Shown here in pieces: positions 45,420 to 54,532 of a stretch of DNA of 64,000 nucleotides. The DNA comes from Pseudomonadota bacterium. GTDB lineage: Bacteria > Pseudomonadota > Alphaproteobacteria > Rhizobiales > Hyphomicrobiaceae. A program made the position numbers and the translations under genes. The DNA lies in assembly GCA_018242215.1 (NCBI GenBank), contig JAFECG010000030.1, positions 101,587 through 165,586 of the forward strand, read 5' to 3'. How positions within the stretch are numbered: position 1 is the stretch's first letter; every line of letters starts with the position of its first letter. Under the pieces are notes generated by a model that was given only the letters and a program-made list of their open reading frames with translations, was not told the DNA's origin and did not search any database.

Positions 45420-46136
45420 ATGCGCTTTCTCGTCTTTCAGCACATTGCGTGCGAGCATCCCGGCATTTTTCGCAAGTTTTTTGCCGCCGACGGTATTGCC
45501 TGGGACGCGGTCGAACTCGACGAAGGCGAATTGATCCCACCACTCGAAAACTATGATGCGCTCTGGGTGATGGGCGGCCCCATGGACGTCTGGGACGTCG
45601 AAGACCACCCTTGGCTCGTTGACGAGAAACGCGCGATCCGACGCTGGGTCCGTGATCTCGAAAAGCCCTTCTTGGGATTGTGCCTTGGCCATCAACTTTT
45701 GGCTGACGCTCTTGGCGGCACCTGCGGTCCCCAACGCCCGCCGGAAATTGGAATTCTCGATGTGGCGCTGACGCCCGACGCGAAGAACGATGCGGTCTTC
45801 GGTGAATTGCCAAGCGCCTTCAAAGCGGTGCAATGGCATTCGGTGCGTGTGGCACAGCCGCCCGAAGGCGCCGTTGTCCTGGCGAAGTCGGACGCGTGCC
45901 CGTGCCAAGCGATGCGCGTCGGCAAAAACGCGTGGAGCATGCAGTATCACGTTGAAATCGAGGACAATACGATTTCGGATTGGGGGGACATCCCCGCGTA
46001 CGCCGAAGCCCTGGAGCGAACCCACGGGCCTGGCGCCCTACCGCGCATGGCCGAAGCCGCCAAACCGCACACCGCAAATTTCGCAGCGGGCGCCGAAACG
46101 CTTTATCGCAATTTCATGCGAGCGATCCGGTCGTAA
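45420..46136 (+). CDS. Class I glutamine amidotransferase-like protein
   Basis: A 238-residue GMP-synthase-like glutaminase domain without a synthase partner. The nucleophile elbow GLCLGHQLLADALGG carries the catalytic Cys, YHVEIEDNTI supplies the His/Glu pair, and WVMGGPMDVWD the oxyanion region. Stand-alone members include gamma-glutamyl hydrolases and proteins of unknown role. ATG 45420 follows AGGGGGCAG; the longer frame from 45261 adds a non-homologous 53 residues. No operon partner is close by. Confidence 0.85.
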   Translation: MRFLVFQHIACEHPGIFRKFFAADGIAWDAVELDEGELIPPLENYDALWVMGGPMDVWDVEDHPWLVDEKRAIRRWVRDLEKPFLGLCLGHQLLADALGGTCGPQRPPEIGILDVALTPDAKNDAVFGELPSAFKAVQWHSVRVAQPPEGAVVLAKSDACPCQAMRVGKNAWSMQYHVEIEDNTISDWGDIPAYAEALERTHGPGALPRMAEAAKPHTANFAAGAETLYRNFMRAIRS

Positions 46137-46616
46137 TTGGTCAATCGCGATCGCTGATACAAAGGAATGGCCCGCGCGTGTAAGCGCTGGCGTTACCCTC
46201 TATTGTCAGCGACGCACTTGCGTTGCTGCATCGCCAAACTTCATTCGCGCGGTCGATTGAATACGGCTCATCTTAGCGCGCTTATGCGAAGCGCTTCACA
46301 CGAAGAAACAAAAAAATCCCGCAGCGTCCCTCTTGTCGATTGAGCGCGCGGAAGGGGCTTCGACGACGCGCCAAAAACAATCAGAGCGCCTTCGATAATC
46401 GTGCAGCGCACGCGCACAAACGGGCGTCGAGCAGCTGAAGAATGCGAATGCTCTATTCGACGATGTGCCGATTATATTTGCGCCAATTGCACGGAATTTG
46501 GCCTTGAAGGCCGCGAGAAATAAGTAGCATAATTAAAAAATTATCACTCTCAGGAAAGTCTAGCCGTACAGAATTCAACAGTTCGACCTCAACAAAGTTG
46601 GCTTGGAGGCTAACCT
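46137..46616. other. Region upstream of the betaine/proline transporter
   Basis: 480 bases with no gene. It should contain the promoter of proX. A perfect 13-base palindrome GGCCTTGAAGGCC lies at 46500-46512 and an AT-rich stretch (AATTAAAAAATTATC) at 46531-46545. TTGGAGGC is the ribosome site at 46602-46609. The palindrome is a possible operator, but its regulator is unknown. Confidence 0.4.
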
Positions 46617-47588
46617 ATGTACCATACCGTCAAACGAGTTTTGGCCAGCGGAGCCTGCGCCGCGATTCTATCGCTCGCAAGCTTCAACCAAGCCATGGCG
46701 GGCGCACCGGAATCGACGGATCCGATCAAGATCGCCTTGTTCGACTGGACGAGCGTCAATCTCAACGCCAAGATCCTTGGCGGCATTCTAACGAAGCTCG
46801 GCTACAACGTCGAATATCCAACGGCTGACTATCTCTCGAGCCTCACGACGGGGCTCACCAATGGCGATATCGATATCGGCGTCGAATATTGGGACACCAC
46901 CGCGCGTGAGGCGATGAAGGCCTCCGATGCGACGGGCCAGACCGAACGCCTCGGCAAGTTGGGCCCCAAGGCCAAGGAAGAGTGGTGGTTTCCGGAATAC
47001 ATGAAAGAGAAATGCCCCGGTCTTCCTGACTGGAAAGCGCTGAAAGATCCAAAATGCGCGGAAGCTTTCTCGACACCGGATACAGCCCCGAAGGGCCGTT
47101 ATCTGGGAGGTCCTGTGACGTGGGAAGGGTTCGATGACGAGCGTGTCGAGGCGTTGGGCCTTCCGTTCGTCGTCGTTCACGCTGGAACCGACGGCGCTAT
47201 GTTCGCCGAACTCGAGTCCGCCTATCAGCGTAAAGCCCCCATCATGCTCTGGATTTATTCGCCGCACTGGGCGCCGGCCAAATATAAGGGTGAATGGGTG
47301 CAATTCCCTGAATATGAACCCGCCTGTTATACCGATCCGAAATGGGGCGTGAATCCCGATAAGAAGTACGACTGCGGTAAACCTCACGGCGAGATCTGGA
47401 AGTATTCCTGGAAGGGCATGAAAGATAAGTGGCCGGTCGCCTACAAGGTCGCGAAGAACTACACGATCGACACGGACGAATTGAACAAGATGTCCGGTGA
47501 GGTCGATCTGGATGGCAAGTCGATGGATGACGTCGCCGCGGCTTGGATCGACGCCAATGAGGCGAAGTGGAAGGAATGGGCAAAATAA
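46617..47588 (+). CDS. proX: ProX/OpuAC-type substrate-binding protein (glycine betaine/proline/choline family)
   Basis: The periplasmic binding protein of an ABC importer for quaternary amines. The 323-residue product has a signal peptide ending AMAG near residue 28. An OpuAC domain follows (IKIALFDWTSVNLNAKIL, SLTTGLTNGDIDIGVEYWD, YQRKAPIMLWIYSPHWA). Several aromatic residues that could form a ligand cage (Trp/Tyr in EYWDT and IYSPHW) are present. It heads the proX-proV-proW operon. Which osmolyte it binds cannot be decided from sequence. Confidence 0.92.
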   Translation: MYHTVKRVLASGACAAILSLASFNQAMAGAPESTDPIKIALFDWTSVNLNAKILGGILTKLGYNVEYPTADYLSSLTTGLTNGDIDIGVEYWDTTAREAMKASDATGQTERLGKLGPKAKEEWWFPEYMKEKCPGLPDWKALKDPKCAEAFSTPDTAPKGRYLGGPVTWEGFDDERVEALGLPFVVVHAGTDGAMFAELESAYQRKAPIMLWIYSPHWAPAKYKGEWVQFPEYEPACYTDPKWGVNPDKKYDCGKPHGEIWKYSWKGMKDKWPVAYKVAKNYTIDTDELNKMSGEVDLDGKSMDDVAAAWIDANEAKWKEWAK

Positions 47589-47632
47589 GTAGTCGGTTGG
47601 ATCTCTTTTGCCAGACTGAGTGACATACCGCA

Positions 47633-47678
47633 GGGAACCGGTGGCCATAACGGGCGCTCGCCGGTTCCCTACTGTTTT
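47633..47678 (+). terminator. Hairpin between proX and proV
   Basis: GGGAACCGG (47633-47641) pairs with CCGGTTCCC (47661-47669), a 9-base perfect stem, followed by TACTGTTTT. It may act as a partial terminator or 3' stabiliser that lets the binding protein be made in excess of the membrane parts. Confidence 0.6.
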
Positions 47679-47719
47679 GAAGGTCCACGACGCGCACGAG
47701 CGCAACGGAGCGATCCAGA

Positions 47720-48808
47720 ATGAACGACCAGGCGCCCCTGCGCGAAGAATCGAAAGCCGCCAAAGACGACCGGCCGGTCAAGCTCCTTTGCAAGGACGTT
47801 TGGAAAGTTTTCGGCGACGGCGCAAAAGATTTCATGGCCACGCACAAGGGTGTGCCCACCGCTGAAGATCTCGGCAAAGCTAAGCTCGTTGGCGCGGTAC
47901 GCCGGGCTTCGCTCGAGGTCAGACGCGGCGAAAACTTCATCGTCATGGGTCTGTCGGGTTCCGGCAAGTCGACGCTCGTTCGTTGTCTTTCGCGCCTGAT
48001 CGAGCCCACGTGGGGATCGATCGAATTTGACGGAATAGATCTCCTCAAAGCCTCTCCCGACGAGCTCATCGAAATTCGCCGTCACCGGATGGGAATGGTG
48101 TTCCAGCATTTCGCCCTGCTTCCGCATTTGACGGTGCTTGAGAACATCGCATTTCCGCTATCGGTCCAAGGGGTCGATCGAAAAACGCGAGAGGCGCGGG
48201 CGCGAAAGGTGATCGATCTCGTCGGCCTCGGCGGACGCGAACAGTTCTACCCGCGCGAGCTTTCGGGCGGTCAGCAGCAGCGTGTCGGCATTGCGCGAAG
48301 CCTCGCTGTCGAACCCGAGATCTGGTTTCTGGATGAGCCGTTCTCAGCACTCGACCCGCTTATCCGGCGCGAGATGCAGACGGAGCTTCTTCGCCTGCAA
48401 AGCGTGCTGAAAAAGACGATTGTGTTCATCACTCACGACTTCGATGAAGCAATCCGGCTCGCCGACCGCGTGGCGATCATGAAAGACGGCGAGATTATAC
48501 AGACCGGCACGCCCGAGGAATTGGTTCTTCATCCTGCCACCGATTATGTGGCCGAATTTACGCGCGACGTGCAACGCGCGAAGGTGATGTCGGCCGCTCG
48601 ATTGATGCGGCCGGTATCATCGCCAGCAGATTGCGGCGGGTCTGTATTGGCGACCGACAAGATCGCGAGCTTCTCCGCGCGCATTGTCGGTATAAGAAAG
48701 AATTTTCTGGTGACTGCTGTCGACGGCAGACCGCTCGGTGAAGTGACCCCAGACGACGTGATCGACCTGCTGGCAGATCGCGATCAGCTCCGCGAGGTTC
48801 GGCCATGA
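47720..48808 (+). CDS. proV: ProV-type ABC transporter ATPase
   Basis: The ATP-hydrolysing subunit of the betaine/proline-type importer. The 362-residue protein has Walker A (GLSGSGKSTLVRCL), the signature LSGGQQQRVGIARSLA, Walker B (IWFLDEPFSALD) and the H-loop (IVFITHDFDEA). Its N-terminus has the ProV-type insertion before Walker A (VFGDGAKDFMATHKGV). The C-terminal extension (SFSARIVGIRKNFLVTAV) looks like a shortened CBS-type regulatory tail. It overlaps proW by four bases. Confidence 0.94.
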   Translation: MNDQAPLREESKAAKDDRPVKLLCKDVWKVFGDGAKDFMATHKGVPTAEDLGKAKLVGAVRRASLEVRRGENFIVMGLSGSGKSTLVRCLSRLIEPTWGSIEFDGIDLLKASPDELIEIRRHRMGMVFQHFALLPHLTVLENIAFPLSVQGVDRKTREARARKVIDLVGLGGREQFYPRELSGGQQQRVGIARSLAVEPEIWFLDEPFSALDPLIRREMQTELLRLQSVLKKTIVFITHDFDEAIRLADRVAIMKDGEIIQTGTPEELVLHPATDYVAEFTRDVQRAKVMSAARLMRPVSSPADCGGSVLATDKIASFSARIVGIRKNFLVTAVDGRPLGEVTPDDVIDLLADRDQLREVRP

Positions 48809-50784
48809 CGGTGGCCGATACGTCAGCGCCGGTGAGGGCCCCGGCCATTTCGGTCCCGACATTGCTATGGATTGCTGTCATCGCGATTGTCGCAATCCTC
48901 TACATCGTTCCAAGCGTCGCTCCCTGGGCCGTGAAGTATCCCGAGAGCGCTATCATTCCGATCGCAGATTGGATTTCCGCCGCCATGGCGTGGCTGAAGA
49001 CGAACTTCACCTGGCTGACGCGTGGGATAACCGGCATCTTCAACGTTCCACTGCAGTGGGCAATCGACATCCTCGCGAAGGGATGGAAGTCCGGCTATGG
49101 ACCGAATGCGGTCATGCTGCCACGCCTTTCCTGGGTCGGCATTTGTGGCGCATTCGCCATGGCGGGGTATGCGTTCGGCGGCTGGCGGCTTTCCGCTGTC
49201 GCCGCTGGGTGCATGATCTACATTGCGCTTTTCGGCCAGTGGAACAGCGCTATGCTGACGTTGGCGCTGATTGCGATTAGCGTTCCGCTTTGCGTCGTCG
49301 TTGGCTTGGCGCTCGGCATTCTCGCTTATCGCAAGCCTTGGCTCGACCGCATGATTGTCGAGCCACTCCTCGACTTGATGCAGACGATGCCGACGTTTGC
49401 CTATCTCATCCCGATGCTGCTCCTCTTCGGCAACAGCCCTGTCTCGGGAATGCTCGCAACCGCAGTGTTCGCGATGCCGCCGATGGTCCGCGCGACGGTC
49501 TTGGCGTTGAAACGTGTGCCCCACGAGATCGACGATTTCGGTGAGATGGTTGGCTGTACGCAGCGCCAGAAACTGCTGCGCGTCCTTCTTCCATCCGGAC
49601 GTGCGACGCTGATGGTCGGCGTCAATCAGGTGATCATGCTGGCTCTGAACATGGTCATCATCTCGTCGATGATCGGTGCGGGCGGGCTGGGATACGACGT
49701 TCTTCTTGCCCTTCGGGCGCTGAAGATCGGGCAAGGCATGGAAGCGGGGCTCGCAATCGTTGCGCTCGCAATCGTGCTCGATCGGCTGAGCCAGGCGGCG
49801 GCGCGCCAGCGGCCGGCCATGCACAGTCAAGATCTCACGTTCGTGCAGCGAAATCCGATGCTGCTGCTCGCTATCGGGCTCCTTGCCGTCACGACGCTGT
49901 TGAGCGTTTACGTGCTGGCCTTCGCAGCGGTGCCTTCGGCGATCAAAGTTTCAACGGCACCTTTATGGAAGGCGGCCGTCGATTGGGTCAACATTCACTT
50001 CTTTGATGCCATCGAAGCGTTCCGCACGTTTCTGCTGCTCTATATCCTGAATCCCATCCGTGACTTCCTCGTCGACTTTCCGTGGTTTGGAATGGTTCTG
50101 CTGGCGGGATTCGCGGGCTATCGCCTATCGGGCCCGCGTCTCGCGGTCCTCGTCGCGCTGATGACATCGTACTGCGCTGTGACGGGGCTCTGGGAAAAGT
50201 CGATGGCGACGCTCTATCTCTGCGGCGTCTCCGCTGCCATAGCAGCGCTCTTCGGAATTTCGCTCGGCATCGCCGCCTCACGCAGCGATCGCTTCGCGGC
50301 CTTTCTGACGCCGATCCTCGACACGCTCCAGACGCTGCCGTCTTTCTGTTTCATCATTCCCGTCGTCATGCTGTTCCGCGTTGGCGACGTGACCGCCATG
50401 ATCGCGACAGTCTCGTTCGCCATCGTGCCGGCGATCCGCTACACGAACCATGGTATCCGCCAGATCCCAGAAAGCCTGATTGAAGCTGCAACGGTCTCGG
50501 GCTGCACGCCGCGTCAGATGTTCTGGCGTGTGCAGCTTCCGCTTGCTCTCCCCGAGATCATGCTCGGGATCAACCAGACGGCGCTGCTGGCACTCAGCAT
50601 GGTGATCATCTGTGCGATGATCGGAACGCGAGATCTTGGGCAGGAAGTCTTCATCGCACTCGCGAAGGCCAATGCAGGCCGCGGCTTGACGGCCGGGCTT
50701 GCGATTGCCTTCATCGGTATCGTGACGGACCGCCTGCTTCGAGCTTCGACGGATCGATTGCAGTCGCGCCTGGGTCTCGTCTGA
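48805..50784 (+). CDS. proW: ProW-type permease, two permease domains fused in one chain
   Basis: The membrane part of the importer. At 659 residues it is twice the usual ProW length and contains two full permease units. Each has an EAA-type loop: GCTQRQKLLRVLLPSGRATL near residue 249 and GCTPRQMFWRVQLPLALPEI near 563. Each is followed by matching helices (NQVIMLALNMVIISSMIGAG and NQTALLALSMVIICAMIGTR). One such chain could supply both halves of the usual homodimer, so one polypeptide per transporter is likely. Such fusions are known in some relatives. It ends 30 bases before the convergent thiolase gene. Confidence 0.93.
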   Translation: MTVADTSAPVRAPAISVPTLLWIAVIAIVAILYIVPSVAPWAVKYPESAIIPIADWISAAMAWLKTNFTWLTRGITGIFNVPLQWAIDILAKGWKSGYGPNAVMLPRLSWVGICGAFAMAGYAFGGWRLSAVAAGCMIYIALFGQWNSAMLTLALIAISVPLCVVVGLALGILAYRKPWLDRMIVEPLLDLMQTMPTFAYLIPMLLLFGNSPVSGMLATAVFAMPPMVRATVLALKRVPHEIDDFGEMVGCTQRQKLLRVLLPSGRATLMVGVNQVIMLALNMVIISSMIGAGGLGYDVLLALRALKIGQGMEAGLAIVALAIVLDRLSQAAARQRPAMHSQDLTFVQRNPMLLLAIGLLAVTTLLSVYVLAFAAVPSAIKVSTAPLWKAAVDWVNIHFFDAIEAFRTFLLLYILNPIRDFLVDFPWFGMVLLAGFAGYRLSGPRLAVLVALMTSYCAVTGLWEKSMATLYLCGVSAAIAALFGISLGIAASRSDRFAAFLTPILDTLQTLPSFCFIIPVVMLFRVGDVTAMIATVSFAIVPAIRYTNHGIRQIPESLIEAATVSGCTPRQMFWRVQLPLALPEIMLGINQTALLALSMVIICAMIGTRDLGQEVFIALAKANAGRGLTAGLAIAFIGIVTDRLLRASTDRLQSRLGLV

Positions 50785-50814
50785 ACGGAAGAGCGAATCG
50801 GCGCGAAGCGCACG

Positions 50815-52005
50815 TCAATGAATGACGCGTTCGATCGCGATGGCCGTTGCTTCTCCGCCGCCGATGCACGCCGACGCTATCCCCTTGGTGGCGCGCTGGT
50901 TCGCCAAAGCATAAAGCAGCGTCACGATCAGGCGTGCGCCGGTCGCTCCTATGGGATGCCCGAGCGCACACGCACCGCCGTTTACATTGAGCTTGTCACG
51001 CGGAATCGCGAGATCCTTTTGCGCCGCCATTGCAACGGCCGCGAACGCTTCGTTGATTTCATAAAGATCGACATCACTCGCGTCCCATCCCGCTTTCGTG
51101 AGAACCTTGCGAATGGCGGGAATAGGGGCCGTGGTGAACCAGGCGGGCTCCTGGCTGTGCGTTGCGTGCGCGCGGATTTCCGCAAGGATCGGGAGGCCAT
51201 CGCGCTCGGCGATGGATCGGCGCGTCAGAACCAGCGCCGCGGCGCCGTCGGCATTTGCTGATGAACTCGCTGCTGTGATCGTGCCATTGGGCCGGAAGGC
51301 GGGCTTCAGCTTGGGTACTTTTTCCGGAGAGACCTTGAGCGGGTTTTCGTCATCCAAGATCACCTTTTCACCGTCCTTTGTCGTGAGGGTGATCGGGGTG
51401 ATCTCGGCTTTGAAAGCGCCGGACTGAATCGCCGTTCGCGCTCGCGTCAACGTCTCGACCGCGAACGCATCCTGGTCGGCACGCGTGAATTGATAGGCTT
51501 CCGCGGTCGCCTCGCCGAAGTCCCCCATGCTCCGGCCTTTTTCATAAGCGTCCTCGAGGCCGTCGAGGAGCACGTGATCGAGCACCTGACCGTGCCCGAC
51601 ACGAAATCCCGTTCTTGCCTTTTGAAGGAGGTACGGAGCGTTCGACATCGATTCCATCCCGCCCGAAACGATGATGTCGGCCGAACCTGCGATGAGAAGG
51701 TCGTGACCCAGGAACGTCGCCTTCATTCCGGATCCGCAGACCTTGTTCACCGTTGTTGCACCGGTCGCGTCCGGAAGACCAGCTCGACGTGCCGCCTGCC
51801 GGGCGGGAGCCTGACCCAGTCCGGCCGTCAGTACATTGCCGAAGACGACTTCATCGATTCGATCGGGAGAGACATTGGCACGGGCCAAAGCCGCACGAAT
51901 GGCCTGCGCGCCGAGTTCCGGAGCCTGTAGTAACGCAAGGTCGCCCAGAAACCGCCCGAGCGGCGTCCGGACAGCGGATACGATAACGACCGGATCGTGC
52001 GGCAC
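50815..52005 (-). CDS. Acetyl-CoA acetyltransferase (thiolase II type)
   Basis: It condenses two acetyl-CoA to acetoacetyl-CoA or runs the reverse. The 396-residue protein has the acylated Cys in NKVCGSGMKATFLGH (about residue 89), the His in NVNGGACALGHPIGATGAR and the second Cys in SACIGGGEATAIAIER. It is not next to other polyhydroxyalkanoate or beta-oxidation genes, so the pathway is open. ATG 52005 begins MPHDPVVIVSAVRTPLG, the usual thiolase start. It is divergent from a TetR gene. Confidence 0.93.
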   Translation of the reverse strand: MPHDPVVIVSAVRTPLGRFLGDLALLQAPELGAQAIRAALARANVSPDRIDEVVFGNVLTAGLGQAPARQAARRAGLPDATGATTVNKVCGSGMKATFLGHDLLIAGSADIIVSGGMESMSNAPYLLQKARTGFRVGHGQVLDHVLLDGLEDAYEKGRSMGDFGEATAEAYQFTRADQDAFAVETLTRARTAIQSGAFKAEITPITLTTKDGEKVILDDENPLKVSPEKVPKLKPAFRPNGTITAASSSANADGAAALVLTRRSIAERDGLPILAEIRAHATHSQEPAWFTTAPIPAIRKVLTKAGWDASDVDLYEINEAFAAVAMAAQKDLAIPRDKLNVNGGACALGHPIGATGARLIVTLLYALANQRATKGIASACIGGGEATAIAIERVIH

Positions 52006-52520
52006 GGTGCGGCTCCTTGCGCTGGGCTATTCATGACGTCCGACATAATATATGATGACCGTCATGCAATAGGCGAGCGAGGTCCGGCAACACTCAAAGT
52101 TGACGCACCTCAATGCGGAGCAAAGGCATGACGGCGAATAGCCATCGGTATCGCGGCATCGGATGTCGTGATGCCGAGGTTGGACGTCGATCTTCTTGCT
52201 GCGTTGCAAGACGGCCGCCTCGATCGCCTTTCAGCGCAACGACGGACATCGTTCCCATCGAAATAGAACCGGGCCGCGTGATCATTGAAGGTACGCCATC
52301 AGAGTGGTTCTAGAAGGCGATGGGCACCGTTCACGGAGGTTGGATTGCGAGCGGCGCGGTCAGAGGATATTGCACTTTGGGAGGGTGCGCGCCGCCAGTT
52401 CGGAAGGAAAAGCGTTCGACACGGAGCGAATCTCGTCGCTCACGATAGGGAAACGTGTTTGACCATGGGACGGCGCCGCGGCGCACTGTCTCAAACCCCA
52501 GATCCAAGGAGAAAATAAGA
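52006..52520. promoter_or_regulatory. Divergent thiolase/TetR intergenic region with a candidate operator
   Basis: 515 bases without a convincing gene. CATGACG (52032-52038) and CGTCATG (52060-52066) form an inverted repeat close to the thiolase start, and the second half contains the 11-base palindrome ATGACCGTCAT (52054-52064). This is a plausible operator for the divergent TetR protein, though position is the only link. AAGGAGA at 52506-52512 is the tetR ribosome site. Several small open frames in the gap look random. Confidence 0.4.
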
Positions 52521-53108
52521 ATGCCGCGAGTATCGCGCAAGGAAGCAGCCCAGCATCGCAAGGATGTCGTGGATGCGGCCTCACGACTTTTTCTTGAGTA
52601 TGGAATTGATGGTGTCAGCGTCCCGGCCGTAATGGCTGAGGCTGGACTGACGCACGGCGGCTTTTACGGCCATTTCAGGTCGAAGGAAGCATTGGTCGCT
52701 GAAGCCTGTGCCCAAGCATTCGATGAAAGACGGAACATCTACGACGGAATTCAAGAACGGAACGCATCCGACAGGAAGTCAGCGCGCGCAGATTTCATCA
52801 AGCGTTATACGACGAAAGGCCATCGCGACGCGATGGGTGTAGGATGTCCGGCCGCGGCAATCAGCGGAGACATAGCGCGGGAAAACCCAAAAGGGCAGAT
52901 ACGGGCCGCGTTCACGACTGGCTTCAACGCGATGGTGGATCGGCTGACTCCGTTGCTGTCGCGGAAGCGGAAAGCTGCCGCTCGTGAAGATGCACTGGCA
53001 CAGATCGCTATGCTCGTTGGCGCTGTCGTTCTGTCTCGCTCCACAAAAGGACATCCCGTCTCGGAAGAGATCCTGCAATCCGTTCGTTCGGCGCTGCTCA
53101 CGGAATAG
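52521..53108 (+). CDS. TetR/AcrR-family transcriptional regulator
   Basis: A 195-residue repressor-type protein. The N-terminal helix-turn-helix reads RKDVVDAASRLFLEYGIDG, VSVPAVMAEAGLTHGGFYGH and FRSKEALVAEA, a clear TetR signature. The C-terminal ligand domain contains VGCPAAAISGDIARENP, the YfiR/TetR_C-type Cys-Pro segment. ATG 52521 follows AAGGAG by 9 bases. It may regulate the divergent thiolase gene or itself; the ligand is unknown. Confidence 0.92.
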   Translation: MPRVSRKEAAQHRKDVVDAASRLFLEYGIDGVSVPAVMAEAGLTHGGFYGHFRSKEALVAEACAQAFDERRNIYDGIQERNASDRKSARADFIKRYTTKGHRDAMGVGCPAAAISGDIARENPKGQIRAAFTTGFNAMVDRLTPLLSRKRKAAAREDALAQIAMLVGAVVLSRSTKGHPVSEEILQSVRSALLTE

Positions 53109-53141
53109 TATGTGCGGCTCTCTAGGGGGGCGCCATGACGT

Positions 53142-53852
53142 TCAGATCGCTGTCTTCCGCATTTTGTCCCGAAGATAGGCCACTATTGTCACGGCGCCAA
53201 AAATCGGACCGCCGACAAATACCCATTCGTCGTAATGGGCATAGATGAGCGCCGCCAATGCGCACCCGATCGCGAAGGCAATGATACCGTTCAGCAGATT
53301 CGTAACCCTCGCCTTTGCTGCCCGTTTTGCGTCTGTTGAAACGCCGTGAAAGATATCTGCCAAATCCAGCATCGCTTGCGTCGTCGTTCCGGTCATGATG
53401 GTGGTGGGTGGATAATTGGAAAGATGAATGCGATGGAAGGCATTTTGGATGGCCATCGCCACGACCAGCACGAGCCCTGTAGCCACCGCTGGCATCGCGT
53501 TTGCTTCGGGAAACGGTCCGTAACGCAGAGCAAGGAAGCCGGCGAGGACCAACAGCAAGAACTGCAGCGTCAACCAAACGCCGAGCACTGGCAAGCCGCT
53601 TTTCTCGAGTCGGAAGCGTACAATGCGCGTGGTGAACACGACGATGCAGAACAGCGGAAGTGCTAGGATCTTGGCGGTCGTATCCGCGGAATCTCTTGCG
53701 AGCGACGCCGCGAGCGTGACGAAGTTGCCCGTAACATGGGACGTGAACAGACCGTGCAAAGCCAGGAAACTGGAGGTGTCGACGTAGCCGGCAGTAATGC
53801 TCAAGACAGCCGGCACCGCCGGTAAGGTCACGAAGCTCACCTTCATCGTCAT
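53142..53852 (-). CDS. DUF1275 (YoaK-type) membrane protein
   Basis: A 236-residue integral membrane protein of about six helices with the DUF1275 signature: SITAGYVDTSSFLALHGLFTS is near its N-terminus as the GYxDxxxF pattern, followed by HVTGNFVTLA, and later TGTTTQAMLDLADI. The function of this family is unknown; a transport role is often suspected. It converges on the tetR gene after 33 bases. Two Met codons (53852, 53846) are possible starts. Confidence 0.85.
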   Translation of the reverse strand: MTMKVSFVTLPAVPAVLSITAGYVDTSSFLALHGLFTSHVTGNFVTLAASLARDSADTTAKILALPLFCIVVFTTRIVRFRLEKSGLPVLGVWLTLQFLLLVLAGFLALRYGPFPEANAMPAVATGLVLVVAMAIQNAFHRIHLSNYPPTTIMTGTTTQAMLDLADIFHGVSTDAKRAAKARVTNLLNGIIAFAIGCALAALIYAHYDEWVFVGGPIFGAVTIVAYLRDKMRKTAI

Positions 53853-54038
53853 TTCACCCCATTGAAGGCCCGGCGCTCCGGACAGGAATAGACAATGGAA
53901 GTGGTCACGTCAGCGGCGGCGCAGCAGCATTTGTCGCAATTTGTCTGAATGCACGATTTTACGGGGTGCCTGGTGGACAACCGGTGGCTCTCGGAGCTAA
54001 CAGTTGCGGCTGCCGGAGGACTGAAACGGAGCGCAGGA

Positions 54039-54437
54039 ATGGCGGTCGAAGGACTGATTACGCTTCCCAGTCGCTTTACTCCGAAGGAGACCGCCGACAA
54101 GTTGGCTTCCGCAGTTGCGAGTCATGGGATGACTCTTGTCGCCCGGGTTGACCACGCGGCCGCCGCTGCAAAGGCGGGTCTCGATTTGCGGCCGACCGAA
54201 GTGCTCATTTTCGGAAACCCATCGGCGGGCACGCTGTTGATGCAGATGGCCCAGCCTATCGGGCTAGACCTGCCCCTGAAAGCGCTCGTCTGGCAAGACG
54301 ATGCCCGCGATACATGGGTGTCATACCAAGATCTGAACTGGCTCGCGAAGCGGTACGGTCTGATGGCCGCCGTGGCCCCGACTGTCGACAAGATGGCTTC
54401 TTTGCTAAAAGTTGTCGTCGAGGAGGCAACGGGATGA
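54039..54437 (+). CDS. DUF302-family protein
   Basis: A 132-residue DUF302 domain: FTPKETADKLASAVASHGM, FARVDHAAAAAKAGL-type segment, PTEVLIFGNPSAGTLLMQ, PIGLDLPLKALVWQD and VSYQDLNWLAKRYG. The function is unknown; some members sit in redox or metal stress loci. ATG 54039 follows ACGGAG by 6 bases; the frame is open to 53949, which would add 30 residues with a Cys. It lies 95 bases before dps and may share stress regulation. Confidence 0.8.
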   Translation: MAVEGLITLPSRFTPKETADKLASAVASHGMTLVARVDHAAAAAKAGLDLRPTEVLIFGNPSAGTLLMQMAQPIGLDLPLKALVWQDDARDTWVSYQDLNWLAKRYGLMAAVAPTVDKMASLLKVVVEEATG

Positions 54438-54532
54438 CTTCAATCAAAGCACCGGCACCGGTCAGCGTTGGATGATCGTTTAAGAAGAACTTCTCAACCC
54501 CCAAAGCAGTAAAAATAAAGGAAGACTGGACC

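Noticed and set aside
52113-52313. Small 66-codon plus-strand frame between thiolase and tetR
   Set aside because: No ribosome site, Arg-rich random composition and no neighbour in phase.
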